Below are positions 23,806-32,495 of a stretch of 32,549 nt of DNA, one piece after another. The notes beneath the pieces are model-generated. The model saw only the letters and a program-made list of their open reading frames with translations, was not told the DNA's origin and did not search any database. Both the position numbers and the translations under genes were made by a program. Every line of letters starts with the position of its first letter. The stretch's first letter is position 1. Where the stretch lies: contig CAMDPX010000065.1 of assembly GCA_945905295.1 (NCBI GenBank), forward strand, positions 1 through 32,549. Reading direction: 5' to 3'. This DNA is from Planctomyces sp. SH-PL62 (GTDB lineage: Bacteria; Planctomycetota; Planctomycetia; Planctomycetales; Planctomycetaceae).

Positions 23806-25200
23806 ATGGCGGAGAGTATCAATCTGGAAACCAGCATTATGCCCGCTCCTGATTCCTTCGCCTTTGCAACGGTTGCCGATCTCGGCCGACGCCTGTGGTC
23901 GCGCGAGTTCACGTCGGTCGAGCTGACTCGATTCTTCCTCGACCGGCTGGAGCAACTCGGCCCGAAGCTGAATGCCGTCGTGACCGTGACTCGCGAGCGG
24001 GCCTTGGCAGAAGCTCAACAAGCGGACCAGGAACTCTGTTCCGGTCGTTATCGAGGCCCGCTGCACGGCATCCCCTACGGCGCGAAAGACCTGCTGGCGA
24101 CCAAAGGAATTCCCACCACATGGGGAGCGGCTCCGTTCAAAGATCAAATGTTTGACGAAGACGCCGTCGTGATCAAAAAACTGCGCGACGCCGGAGCGGT
24201 GCTGGCCGCGAAACTGGCGATGGTCGAAATCGCTGGAGGACTCGGATATCGACAAGCCGACGCAACGTTCACCGGGCCGGGACTGAACCCGTGGAACCGA
24301 ACCCGCTGGGCCGGCGGTTCGTCGAGCGGTTCCGGTGCGGCGGTCGCCGCGGGACTGGTGCCGTTCTCCATCGGCACCGAAACCTGGGGGTCGATCATGA
24401 CCCCCGCCGGTTACTGCGGAGTGACCGGACTGCGACCCACCTACGATCTCATCAATCGACAAGGAGCGATGGCTCTGACTTGGACCATGGACAAGATCGG
24501 CCCGCTGACGCGCACCGCTCAGGATTGCAGCTTCGTCCTCAATGCGATCCGCGAACCTTCTCCCGCCCCCGCTCAATCTCAATGTCCGTTCCGCATCGGA
24601 GTGCTCGACGACGCCGTGACGAAAGTGCAGCCGGAAGTCCAAGCGAACTTCGAGGCGTCTCGCAAAGTGCTCGAACGCTGCGCCACGCTCAGCGAGTTCA
24701 AGCTCCCCGATCTGCCGTATGGCTCAGTCAATTCGATCATCATCTCGTGCGAGATGGCCGCCGCGTTTGAAGACCTCGTGAAGAACGGCAAGGTCTGGGA
24801 GATGACCGCCGAAGAAGACCGCTGGGGCCTGTACTCCGCATTGACGATCCCGGCCAAGGACTACATCAACGCGATGCGCATCCGCGCGATCATCCAGCGC
24901 GAACTCGACGCCGCGATGTCACCGTTCGACGCGGTCATCAGCCCGACGCTGCCGTCGGTCGCGTATCCGATCGACCGCCCGTGGGACGAATACCGCAAAG
25001 GACTGGCCGGCAGCCAAATCGGCGGAGCCGGCAACGCGGCCGGCATCCCCGCGCTCTCGATCCCCAACGGCTTCGGCGAAGCCGGCCTGCCAACCGGCCT
25101 GCAACTCGTCGGCCGCGCGTACTCCGAAGATCGCCTGCTCGCGATCGCACAGGCCTACCAACACCAAACCGATTGGCACTGCCGGCACCCCGTCGCCTGA
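23806..25200 (+). CDS. Amidase signature family enzyme
   Basis: The 464-residue amidase signature (AS) hydrolase has the Ser-cisSer-Lys triad visible: Lys94 in YGAKDLLATKG, a cis-Ser in GGSSSGSGAA (Ser172/173) and the nucleophile Ser196 in GTETWGSI. The usual small residue before the Gly-Ser pair is Trp194, which may shape the pocket. Similarity to GatA is general, but no gatB/gatC neighbours are present and the position after a lipid hydroxylase suggests another amide substrate. There is no signal peptide. The ATG at 23806 has no good ribosome binding site; the one at 23839 is an alternative, and coupling to the upstream stop is possible. The stop TGA lies in a family B sequence (GCCTGACTCTCCGAG). 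Confidence 0.88.
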   Translation: MAESINLETSIMPAPDSFAFATVADLGRRLWSREFTSVELTRFFLDRLEQLGPKLNAVVTVTRERALAEAQQADQELCSGRYRGPLHGIPYGAKDLLATKGIPTTWGAAPFKDQMFDEDAVVIKKLRDAGAVLAAKLAMVEIAGGLGYRQADATFTGPGLNPWNRTRWAGGSSSGSGAAVAAGLVPFSIGTETWGSIMTPAGYCGVTGLRPTYDLINRQGAMALTWTMDKIGPLTRTAQDCSFVLNAIREPSPAPAQSQCPFRIGVLDDAVTKVQPEVQANFEASRKVLERCATLSEFKLPDLPYGSVNSIIISCEMAAAFEDLVKNGKVWEMTAEEDRWGLYSALTIPAKDYINAMRIRAIIQRELDAAMSPFDAVISPTLPSVAYPIDRPWDEYRKGLAGSQIGGAGNAAGIPALSIPNGFGEAGLPTGLQLVGRAYSEDRLLAIAQAYQHQTDWHCRHPVA

Positions 25201-25206
25201 CTCTCC

Positions 25207-25305
25207 GAGGCTGTGAATAAATGACGTGGGGCACGTTTTCAACGTGCCCAATCAGCTTGTTTTCGAGCACGTTGAAAACGTGCTCCACAAAAACCTCACA
25301 GCCTC
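25207..25305. mobile_element. 93-bp family A element A4, inserted in a family B repeat
   Basis: The body at 25210-25302 begins GCTGTGAA and ends TCACAGC. It is flanked by exact 9-bp direct repeats CTCTCCGAG (25201-25209 and 25303-25311). Joining the flanks restores CCTGACTCTCCGAGTCGGG, the family B arm. It is the inverted near-copy of A3. The rest of the 25201-25445 gap shows nothing recognisable. Confidence 0.65.
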
Positions 25306-25445
25306 TCCGAGTCGGGCCGTCCGCGCGAGCATGGGGTCGGGTGGAATGAAATCCATGACTGTGTCGCGCATCGCGCTGGACGCGGCCACGGCATGACGTA
25401 GGCTTGCCCGAACGTCCCGCCTCTCCCCTTGCGAAAGAGCGAATG

Positions 25446-25904
25446 ATGGGTCTCCTAAAAATGCTGCTGACCGGCGACGATGAAGAGTTTGACCAGGAGG
25501 AACTCGAAGAGCAGACGCCGCTCTGGAACGAGAACGAATTGGACCTCGATGCCGCCGAGTCCTCCGAACCGCTGACATCGTCCTACGATCCCGAACGAGC
25601 GACTCGGATCGCGCAGGACCGCGAACGCGCGGAGGTGCGTGAGCGGGACGAAGTGGTCGCGCGCGTCGGCAACTTGTTCCTCACCGTCGAGTCGCTGCTG
25701 CGGTTGCTCAAGAACAAGGGCATCATCAACGACCTCGATCTGCAGCAACTGGAGCAACAAGTCGATCGAGAAGACGGACTCGCCGACGGCGAATACCATC
25801 CCGATGGCCTGAAGATCCCCAGCCATTGCCCGCAATGCGAAGCCCGCATCCCCTCCGGCAAACGCTTGTGCCAACTCTGCGGCCACCGCTTCACAGGCGA
25901 GTGA
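25446..25904 (+). CDS. Small acidic protein with C-terminal zinc ribbon
   Basis: The 152-residue protein was not assigned to a named family. It has a hydrophobic start (MGLLKMLL) and then a very acidic stretch (DDEEFDQEELEEQ). A long helical region at about 55-115 contains a likely coiled coil (ERDEVVARVGNLFLTVESLLRLLK). A treble-clef or ribbon-type zinc site ends the protein: CPQC (128-131) and CQLCG (142-145). It is likely cytoplasmic and zinc-binding. I chose the ATG at 25446 because AAAGAG is six bases upstream; the ATG at 25443 is equally in frame. No operon partner. Confidence 0.7.
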   Translation: MGLLKMLLTGDDEEFDQEELEEQTPLWNENELDLDAAESSEPLTSSYDPERATRIAQDRERAEVRERDEVVARVGNLFLTVESLLRLLKNKGIINDLDLQQLEQQVDREDGLADGEYHPDGLKIPSHCPQCEARIPSGKRLCQLCGHRFTGE

Positions 25905-25959
25905 TGTTGCGCCGACTCCAAAAGTCACGACCCCGTTTTGAACCAAACTTGAACTACGG

Positions 25960-26388
25960 CTATTTGGTTGTCCCGAGAAATACATTAAGAGCCTGGAGTA
26001 GCCGCTCCGAGAAGAGTCCGGCCAATACTCCAATCAATAGAGCACTGCGCCACCCCACTCCCATTTTGACTTTCGTGCCCAAATCGGTGTGTTCGTAAAC
26101 ATTGAAAATCACTAAGGCGAGGATCATTCCGCCGATAGTGTTCATCGACACGGCGTCTTGAACGAGTTGGTCCCACACCGACTGCAAAGCGTGCCAGAAG
26201 CCGCCAGAGTTCACGTCATCGTTGAGAATTCGCCCGGCCTTAGCCATGGTGGATTCTGATGAATCTGCATCAGCCAACTTCGACGTGAAGTCTGCAATTT
26301 CTCCCTTCGGCGATTCCGTGTTTGGATTAGTTGCGATCTTCGGGACATTTTTCGCGGCAGATAATGCCGTCTTGAGGATTGTCCCCAA
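25960..26388 (-). CDS. Hypothetical membrane protein, probably the 3' part of a split gene
   Basis: The frame holds two membrane-type stretches (MNTIGGMILALVIFNVY and SALLIGVLAGLFSERLL) after a polar Ser/Asn/Lys-rich part. No family was recognised. The first start codon is TTG at 26386-26388 with no ribosome binding site. Upstream of that TTG the same frame encodes PPWALSLVAVFSSVLGTI, a convincing membrane helix that a TTG start would cut in half. The preceding gene ends 21 bases earlier in another frame. I think the two belong together through a frameshift at the C7 run (26431-26437). Base composition here is visibly less GC-rich than in neighbours. Confidence 0.55.
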   Translation of the reverse strand: MGTILKTALSAAKNVPKIATNPNTESPKGEIADFTSKLADADSSESTMAKAGRILNDDVNSGGFWHALQSVWDQLVQDAVSMNTIGGMILALVIFNVYEHTDLGTKVKMGVGWRSALLIGVLAGLFSERLLQALNVFLGTTK

Positions 26389-26408
26389 AACACTTGAAAA
26401 GACAGCAA

Positions 26409-27233
26409 CTAAAGAAAGAGCCCAAGGGGGGGACTGATAGTCGTTGATGTGGAAACGGCACCAGTCGTGACAGTCTCCAATTCTCCATCGTTTTCAACAT
26501 AACAAGCTTCGATAGTCACCGTGTATTTTCGGGGGTCAAGCGTGCCACGGGCAAACCGAAACACGTACGTCGTTGCCCACAACGATCCTGGTGCCAGCAT
26601 CGCAATCCCTGAATGATTTGCACCTTCGCCTGCAATTTGTTCATCAAGGATTCGCAGTTGAGTAAGTTTGGCAGTGAAAAGTCGCTTTTCCGGCGATCCG
26701 TTGGGGACGTCATCGTCATGAAACCATGTTGATAGCGCTGTTTCCGCATCGCGCATTTCCTCAATCACAAAGTCGACGGTCCTCGATGACCCGGGCGCGT
26801 CAGAGTATTGGATTACATTTGGAGGCGAGTAACTTGTTGGGGTGGAGGTAGAGTCGGTCTCGCGTGGCCGAAACAACGAAGCAATTCCACGGCTCCGGTT
26901 CCCAGGCCGCTCATTATCGAGACGTTCGAGGAACGCTTTGAGAATTGTGGTCAGTTCCTGGCAAAGTTTGTTGAATCTGAGTCTGATCGCTCGTTCTGAA
27001 GTTTCTCTGACTTCAAGGAGCGAAACTCCGTCGGCCATTCGTGGTGTCAGCGAGCGGATTTGAACGGGCGTTGTGCCCTTGTTGTCGGCTGCAAATCGGT
27101 AGGCAATCTCGTTCGATCGCAAATCTGATAACTGTTCTTCTAATTGCAAGGTGATATTAGCCACGAATCCGCCCTCGTCAAAAGGAACACAACCCAGCAG
27201 ACGCTTCTGCCCGTCCGTGAGGCCCGACTTCAT
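26409..27233 (-). CDS. Hypothetical protein, probable 5' part of a split gene
   Basis: The 274-residue protein from the ATG at 27233 (a GTG at 27245 is also possible) was not recognised. It has a predicted mixed alpha-beta composition, with segments ANITLQLEEQLSDLRSNEI and YVFRFARGTLDPRKYTVTIEA. No signal peptide or catalytic motif is visible. The frame ends TTISPPLGLFL, just after a run of seven C. In the -1 frame after the same run, the coding sequence continues into a membrane helix and the next ORF. This suggests one membrane-anchored protein of about 425 residues made by frameshifting, or else broken by a mutation or a base-calling error. The ribosome binding site is weak. Confidence 0.55.
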   Translation of the reverse strand: MKSGLTDGQKRLLGCVPFDEGGFVANITLQLEEQLSDLRSNEIAYRFAADNKGTTPVQIRSLTPRMADGVSLLEVRETSERAIRLRFNKLCQELTTILKAFLERLDNERPGNRSRGIASLFRPRETDSTSTPTSYSPPNVIQYSDAPGSSRTVDFVIEEMRDAETALSTWFHDDDVPNGSPEKRLFTAKLTQLRILDEQIAGEGANHSGIAMLAPGSLWATTYVFRFARGTLDPRKYTVTIEACYVENDGELETVTTGAVSTSTTISPPLGLFL

Positions 27234-27500
27234 TATTAAATCCACTGAGCGGACGGCTGGCTAGGAAAATGTGGAAGGGTTCGATCACTCGATCAAACAT
27301 TCGAAGTCATTCAGTTGCCGGTGTCGATCTAGACTGACCTTTAATATTGTGTTGCCGGCTTAACGCCTTGGTTGCTTTCCGTGCGACGTGTTGAGGCCTG
27401 CTCAGTGGTTGTGGCAAATCGGTGGAACCAAGCTAGACTTCGGGCTGTCGGGTAACCACTTTGTTCGACCGACATTCGCCCTAATCTTTGAGGTCATTCG

Positions 27501-30500
27501 ATGGCTGCCAACGTGGCTGGATCCGGCAAGCCCGCGCCGCGCGATCCGTCGCCGCAACGGCCGACGGGCGCGAAGCCCGCTGCTCCGAATACGGCGCAGG
27601 CTGGGGGCACTGCCGGGAAGACGGTTCCGACCGTCAAGGGGCATGGGTTGGATGGGCTGAAGCAGCTCGGCCGCTACACGATTCTTAAGAAGCTCGGCCA
27701 GGGAGGCATGGGGATCGTCTTCCTCGCCAACGACACGCAACTGCGGCGGCAAGTCGCGCTGAAAGTGCTGGCGAAAGAGAAGGCCGAGAACCCCACGCTT
27801 GTTAAACGCTTCAAGGCCGAGGCTCAGGCGGCTGCGGCGCTCAAGCACGAAAACATCGTTGCAATTCATGATGCTGGTGAAGCGGATGGTCTGCTTTACA
27901 TCGCTCTCGAATTTGTCGATGGCACGGATGCGCACACCATCGTCGCCAAGCGTGGCCCGCTGCCCGCCAAACGGGCGATGGACATCATTCGCCAAATCAC
28001 GCTCGCGCTGCAGCACGCTTACCAGCAGAAGATCGTTCATCGCGACATCAAGCCGTCCAACTTGCTGATTCGCAAAGACGGACTCGTGAAGCTGGCGGAC
28101 ATGGGGTTGGCTCGTTCCGTGGATGAAACGTTGGAGACCAACATCACCCGCGCTGGCACGACCGTCGGCACCGTGGATTACATGTCGCCGGAGCAGGCTC
28201 GTAACAGCAAAGCGGCTGACATTCGCAGTGACATGTATTCGCTGGGAGCGACTTGGTTCCATTTGTTGACCGGGCATCCGCCGTTCCCTGAAGGGAGCAT
28301 GCTCAACAAACTCAATGCGCACTCGGGAGGACTGCGGCCGGATGTGCGCGACAAGAATGAATCGGTCTCGGAAAACATCTCGGTGATGATCAAACGGCTG
28401 ATGGCGATCAAGCCGGAGGACCGCTATCAAAATCCGACCGAGTTGCTGGAGGATTTGGACAACGAAAACCTGACGCGCGGCCCGATGTCTCTGAAAGACC
28501 TCGCCGGACTGGCCGAAGAGGAAGACGACGACGAATCCGACGACGAGCCGAAGGCGTCGTACAAAAAGCCGGCCGCGAAGGAAGCGAAACAATTGGCCGC
28601 CGCGACGATGGAGATCCCCGTTCAAAAGTTGCCCTCGAACGTGCCGGCATCGGGGGGCGGCATGAATCTGGCGTCGCTGAAGCCGCTCGGCATCGGTGCG
28701 GCCGTGATCGCCGCCATTGGTTTGTTGGGCTACATCGCTTCGCAGTACGGCGGAGCCGTCGGCACCTCCACGACTCCGGGTTCCAACCCGTTCGACCGCA
28801 GCCACGATGTTGTCAGCACCAGTCCCAACACTTCTGTGAGCGAAGAGAAGAAGGCCGGCCCCAAACCGGCGACGGTGGGGATTTCCAAAGGCCCGAAACC
28901 CATCGACACAACGGACGCTCCGAAAGCCACAACCAAGAAAGACGGCACGGCCGCACCCTCGCCAGCCGGAGCGTTGTACTTTCCTCCCATCGCTCCGCTG
29001 GGACGTGACGGGGAAGTCAAACACATCCCGGAATGGATCACCGAAGCCGGGTCGCCGGCCGCCTCCAACCTCAAACGAGTGACCGTCGGCGGTGGTCCGA
29101 ATGGTTTCGAGCAAGTGGCGACAATCGAACAAGCGATCAAAGAACTCCCGGCTGCGGGGGGCATCGTGGAGTTGATCACCGACGGGCCGTACTTCCTCGG
29201 CCCGATGCAACTGACGAACCGCGCGACCATCGTCATTCGTGCGGCGAATGGCACGACGCCCGTGGTGGTCCTCGTGGCCGAACCGGATCAGCCGTATGAC
29301 TCGCTGCTGCAAATCACGAATGGCACGCTGACGCTGGAAGGTTTGCAAGTGCTCGTCTACGCGCGGCAGTTTGCGAACAACGATCCGCTGACGTTCGTCT
29401 CGGTACGCTCCGGAGATCTGGCGGTTGTGCGCTGCTCGTTCACGCTGCTGGGCAATCGCGCTGGTAAGAGCTTCACGTTCGGAGCCGAAGGGCAAGTGCT
29501 GCGCACCGATCCGAAACAATCATCGCGTGCTCGGCTGCTCGTGCGTGAGAGCGTCGTGCGCGGCGCGGCGCTCGGCGGGTTCAACCTCGATCAAACGCAG
29601 ACCGATCTCGTCGCCAGCCGGTGTGTGTTCGCGACCGGTTCCGCGCCGTTGCTGAACCTGACGAATCGCGAACAACCGGTTGATGACGCACTGCCACCGA
29701 AACCAGCCATCAGTGGAGCCAAGACCAGCGGCAACTTCAGCACCGAGGAGAAGAAGCCAGCCGGTCCGAAGTCGCTCAAGCCAGCGAGCAACCCGGCGAC
29801 GAAAACTTCGACTTCGGCGACGGCACGCAGCCTGCGGTTCTTGTCCTGCACGGTGCTGGCGGCCGGCACCGCGTTTGAGATCGCGCCCGGCGCGAATGTC
29901 ACGAAGCCACCGACCACCGAGGTGTTGATCGCCAACTCAGTGCTCGCGGGAGTCAATGCTCCGCAAGCCGCCCCGGTGTTGTTGGCCTTGCCCGGCTGGC
30001 AGCAAGCGTTGTTGCCCGGCAACGATCAGAGTCCGTATCCGAGCCTGAACTGGCAGATTGAATCCTCCGCCGTCTGCGGCTGGCAAAAGCTGATCCTCGG
30101 CGAATTGGGCGAGACAAAAGTTGTGCGCGACGGTGCCGCCTGGAAAGAAATCTGGCGCAATCAACCGTCGCTGGAGTCTTCGCAATTCCAAGCCATCAGT
30201 TGGCCGAAGACACCTCCCGTGGATTTTTCAACGCTGTCTGTAAATGAACTCGGATTGCCCAACGAACTGGGTCTGAAAGGGAGCGACGGTCAAACGCCCG
30301 GTTGCTCGCTCAACGATTTCGCGATGCCGACTCCACTGACGCTCGCGCGAGCCGATGCGCTGTCCGACCGAGCCGCTTACCCGATCACGGGCATCGAACC
30401 GTTCGCGGAGAACCGCCGCATGGAAGTCGATGCCAACTCGCAAGATCTCGGCAAGGTGCTCGGTCAGGATGATTGGCCCAGCGGCACGGTGGTCATCGTC

Positions 30501-31655
30501 AGCGGACAAGGTAGCGCCGAGATGACACCCGTCGAAGTGAAAAACAAATCGTTGCGAGTCGAGTTTCGGAGCAACGGTGAAGCACCGCTCGTTCTCAGTC
30601 CGCGCAAATCGGCCAAGATGAAAGACGACGAGGCCATGTTCATCGTCGAGAATGGTTCGCTGGAGCTGGTCGATGGGCAGTTCTATTTTCCGAACGGATC
30701 GAGTTCGCCATTGCCGAGCCATTTCCTCGCCGTGCATGACGGCAACTTCGCGCTCCGCCGCTGCCAAATCACCGGCCAGATGCTGGAGGGGACCACCAAG
30801 TTTAAAGGCTTGATCCGTTGGAAGCGCATCGAAGTCGAGCCGCGCGATCTCAACACACCTCAAGAACGGAACTCCGGCGTGATCACCGACTGTGCGCTGC
30901 TGACCTCCGGCAAGCTGTTCGATGCGGACCTGCGGAATCGCACGCTGGTGCTGCGGAATAGTTTGATGGCGTCGGTCGGAGACTTGTTCGATCTCAACGT
31001 GCAGGGTTTCAACGCCAGGATCGGCGGTACGCTGGACGCGCGCTGGTGTACCTTCGGAGCCGGCGGCAAATTCCTGTTCCAAGTCCGCGGCACCAAGGAA
31101 GCCGAGAAGACCGTTCGGCCGCTGAATGTCTTTCTGCAACACTGCACGCTGCTTTCGCTGACCGACTTGTCCAACGCGCCGACATCCCCCGTGTTGCTGT
31201 CCGCTCGTGATTTCGTGCTGAGCAATCAGCAGATCGCCTGGTGGGATCACGGCAACGGGTATTCGGCTCCGTGGACACAGTTCATTCGGGCTGCCGACAC
31301 TCCGGCCGCCGGGCCGCAATCGTTCGACAACCACTGGCGCAAACCGTGGGGCGAAACTCATGTGTTGAATTCGCTCATCGCGAACGGTGATGTGAGACTC
31401 GCCGCCAAGTTGCCACCTCGGAACAAGGTCGCGTCGCGAGACTTCTTGCTCTCCGGCAATTGTCCCGCTGCGACTTGGGGGCCGAATCAAACTCCGCTCG
31501 GATTCGACATCGACCGCTGGTCGGCGACCGTCTCGTCCCCCAGCCGTGTGACCGCTCCAGCGACCACGAAGACCGATTCCCCCAAGACGGCACCGAAGAA
31601 AAACGAACCGTTGCCGACCAACAAAAACACGAAGCCCACCAAGCCGAATTTCTGA
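27501..31655 (+). CDS. Membrane Ser/Thr protein kinase with large exported beta-rich domain
   Basis: The protein has 1384 residues. A Pro/Ala-rich N-terminus (1-50) precedes a Hanks-type kinase domain at about 58-320: glycine loop GQGGMG (66-71), Lys88, Glu107, HRD (180-182, in IVHRDIKPSN), DMG (200-202) in place of DFG, and SPE (229-231). An acidic linker (EEEDDDESDDEP) precedes a membrane helix at about 395-413 (LGIGAAVIAAIGLLGYIA). About 970 exported residues follow. Two stretches resemble right-handed beta-helix proteins, the first starting near residue 527 with EQVATIEQAIKELPAAGGIVELITDGPY and another in the C-terminal third. The tail is Lys/Thr/Pro-rich. The exported part is probably a sensor or binding domain (inference). 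GAGG eight bases before the ATG supports the start. The TGA stop lies in repeat F. Confidence 0.9.
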   Translation: MAANVAGSGKPAPRDPSPQRPTGAKPAAPNTAQAGGTAGKTVPTVKGHGLDGLKQLGRYTILKKLGQGGMGIVFLANDTQLRRQVALKVLAKEKAENPTLVKRFKAEAQAAAALKHENIVAIHDAGEADGLLYIALEFVDGTDAHTIVAKRGPLPAKRAMDIIRQITLALQHAYQQKIVHRDIKPSNLLIRKDGLVKLADMGLARSVDETLETNITRAGTTVGTVDYMSPEQARNSKAADIRSDMYSLGATWFHLLTGHPPFPEGSMLNKLNAHSGGLRPDVRDKNESVSENISVMIKRLMAIKPEDRYQNPTELLEDLDNENLTRGPMSLKDLAGLAEEEDDDESDDEPKASYKKPAAKEAKQLAAATMEIPVQKLPSNVPASGGGMNLASLKPLGIGAAVIAAIGLLGYIASQYGGAVGTSTTPGSNPFDRSHDVVSTSPNTSVSEEKKAGPKPATVGISKGPKPIDTTDAPKATTKKDGTAAPSPAGALYFPPIAPLGRDGEVKHIPEWITEAGSPAASNLKRVTVGGGPNGFEQVATIEQAIKELPAAGGIVELITDGPYFLGPMQLTNRATIVIRAANGTTPVVVLVAEPDQPYDSLLQITNGTLTLEGLQVLVYARQFANNDPLTFVSVRSGDLAVVRCSFTLLGNRAGKSFTFGAEGQVLRTDPKQSSRARLLVRESVVRGAALGGFNLDQTQTDLVASRCVFATGSAPLLNLTNREQPVDDALPPKPAISGAKTSGNFSTEEKKPAGPKSLKPASNPATKTSTSATARSLRFLSCTVLAAGTAFEIAPGANVTKPPTTEVLIANSVLAGVNAPQAAPVLLALPGWQQALLPGNDQSPYPSLNWQIESSAVCGWQKLILGELGETKVVRDGAAWKEIWRNQPSLESSQFQAISWPKTPPVDFSTLSVNELGLPNELGLKGSDGQTPGCSLNDFAMPTPLTLARADALSDRAAYPITGIEPFAENRRMEVDANSQDLGKVLGQDDWPSGTVVIVSGQGSAEMTPVEVKNKSLRVEFRSNGEAPLVLSPRKSAKMKDDEAMFIVENGSLELVDGQFYFPNGSSSPLPSHFLAVHDGNFALRRCQITGQMLEGTTKFKGLIRWKRIEVEPRDLNTPQERNSGVITDCALLTSGKLFDADLRNRTLVLRNSLMASVGDLFDLNVQGFNARIGGTLDARWCTFGAGGKFLFQVRGTKEAEKTVRPLNVFLQHCTLLSLTDLSNAPTSPVLLSARDFVLSNQQIAWWDHGNGYSAPWTQFIRAADTPAAGPQSFDNHWRKPWGETHVLNSLIANGDVRLAAKLPPRNKVASRDFLLSGNCPAATWGPNQTPLGFDIDRWSATVSSPSRVTAPATTKTDSPKTAPKKNEPLPTNKNTKPTKPNF

Positions 31656-31742
31656 GCGGAATGGCGCTAGCCACCGGTTTTGTGGAGTTGATGATCCATG
31701 CAAAACCGGCGGACAAACCGGCGGCTAGCGCCGTGCCGCTCA
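31653..31742. repeat. Family F inverted repeat between kinase and ABC genes
   Basis: The left arm starts TGAGCGGAATGGCGC and the right arm is its inverted copy, ending GCGCCGTGCCGCTCA. About 25 of 29 positions pair. Small hairpins TGGC-GCTA-GCCA and CGGC-TAGC-GCCG sit in the arms, with a T-A pair swapped for C-G on both sides. An inner CCGGTTTTG/CAAAACCGG pair lies between. The first three bases are the kinase stop codon. Confidence 0.85.
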
Positions 31743-31763
31743 CCGAAACAGGAACCCTTTCAC

Positions 31764-32465
31764 ATGGCCCTCGCTGGAGAAGTCATCGACTTGCAGAAGC
31801 ACTATCACCTCAAAGGTGGCGTGGTGGTCAAAGCGTTGTGCGGCGTCAGTATGCAGTTTCCGCAAGGGGATTGGTTGGCAATCATGGGTTCGTCCGGCAG
31901 CGGCAAGAGCACGTTGCTGAACCTGCTCGGCGCGCTCGATCGGCCCACCAGCGGCGAATACATCCTGGGTGGGCACCACGTCTCGGAACTGAGCGACGAC
32001 GATCTTTCGCACATTCGGAATCAATTGATCGGCTTTATCTTTCAGTCGTTCAATTTGATTCCGCAGTACACCGTCCTGGAGAACGTCCAAATTCCGTTGC
32101 ATTACCGTCCCGGCCGCCCTGCGTTGTCCTCACGCGACATTGCCCGCTGTGTGGAACTCTGCGAGCAAGTGGGACTGGGTGATCGCATTGAGCACCGCCC
32201 CTACCAACTCTCCGGCGGACAGCAGCAGCGTGTGGCCATCGCGCGGGCTCTTGCCAACGATCCGGAGATCATCCTCGCCGACGAGCCGACCGGTAATCTC
32301 GATTCCAAGACCGGCGAAGAGATCATGGACATGCTGAGAAAGCTCAACAAAGAAGGCCGCACGATCCTGATGGTGACTCATGAAAACGAAGTCGCCGCTC
32401 AAGCCAAACGTCAGATCTACATGAAGGACGGCCTGATCGCCGGCCACGGTATTTTCCGCGGCTGA
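31764..32465 (+). CDS. LolD/MacB-type ABC transporter ATPase
   Basis: The 233-residue ATP-binding subunit belongs to the family that powers LolCDE lipoprotein release or MacB-type export. Walker [10 protein letters not shown] is at 42-50, Q-loop Gln94 is in [10 protein letters not shown], and the signature LSGGQQQR is at 149-156. Walker B is IILADEP (169-175) with catalytic Glu174, the D-loop is GNLDS, and the H-loop is His206 in MVTHENEV. The phrase [12 protein letters not shown] is typical of the LolD/MacB subgroup. The ATG at 31764 has AGGA about ten bases upstream. The partner permease is not in the window; it could follow past the right edge. Confidence 0.9.
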   Translation: MALAGEVIDLQKHYHLKGGVVVKALCGVSMQFPQGDWLAIMGSSGSGKSTLLNLLGALDRPTSGEYILGGHHVSELSDDDLSHIRNQLIGFIFQSFNLIPQYTVLENVQIPLHYRPGRPALSSRDIARCVELCEQVGLGDRIEHRPYQLSGGQQQRVAIARALANDPEIILADEPTGNLDSKTGEEIMDMLRKLNKEGRTILMVTHENEVAAQAKRQIYMKDGLIAGHGIFRG

Positions 32466-32495
32466 ATTGTCTCGTGTCGGGCCACGAACGAAAAC

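Noticed and set aside
23806-25200. Calling the amidase GatA
   Set aside because: No gatB or gatC adjacent, and the region around the nucleophile (TETWGSI) differs from typical GatA; the general family name is safer.
27402-29519. Antisense open frame of 705 codons across the kinase gene
   Set aside because: The sense frame has all kinase motifs; the antisense translation is Arg/His-rich and featureless.
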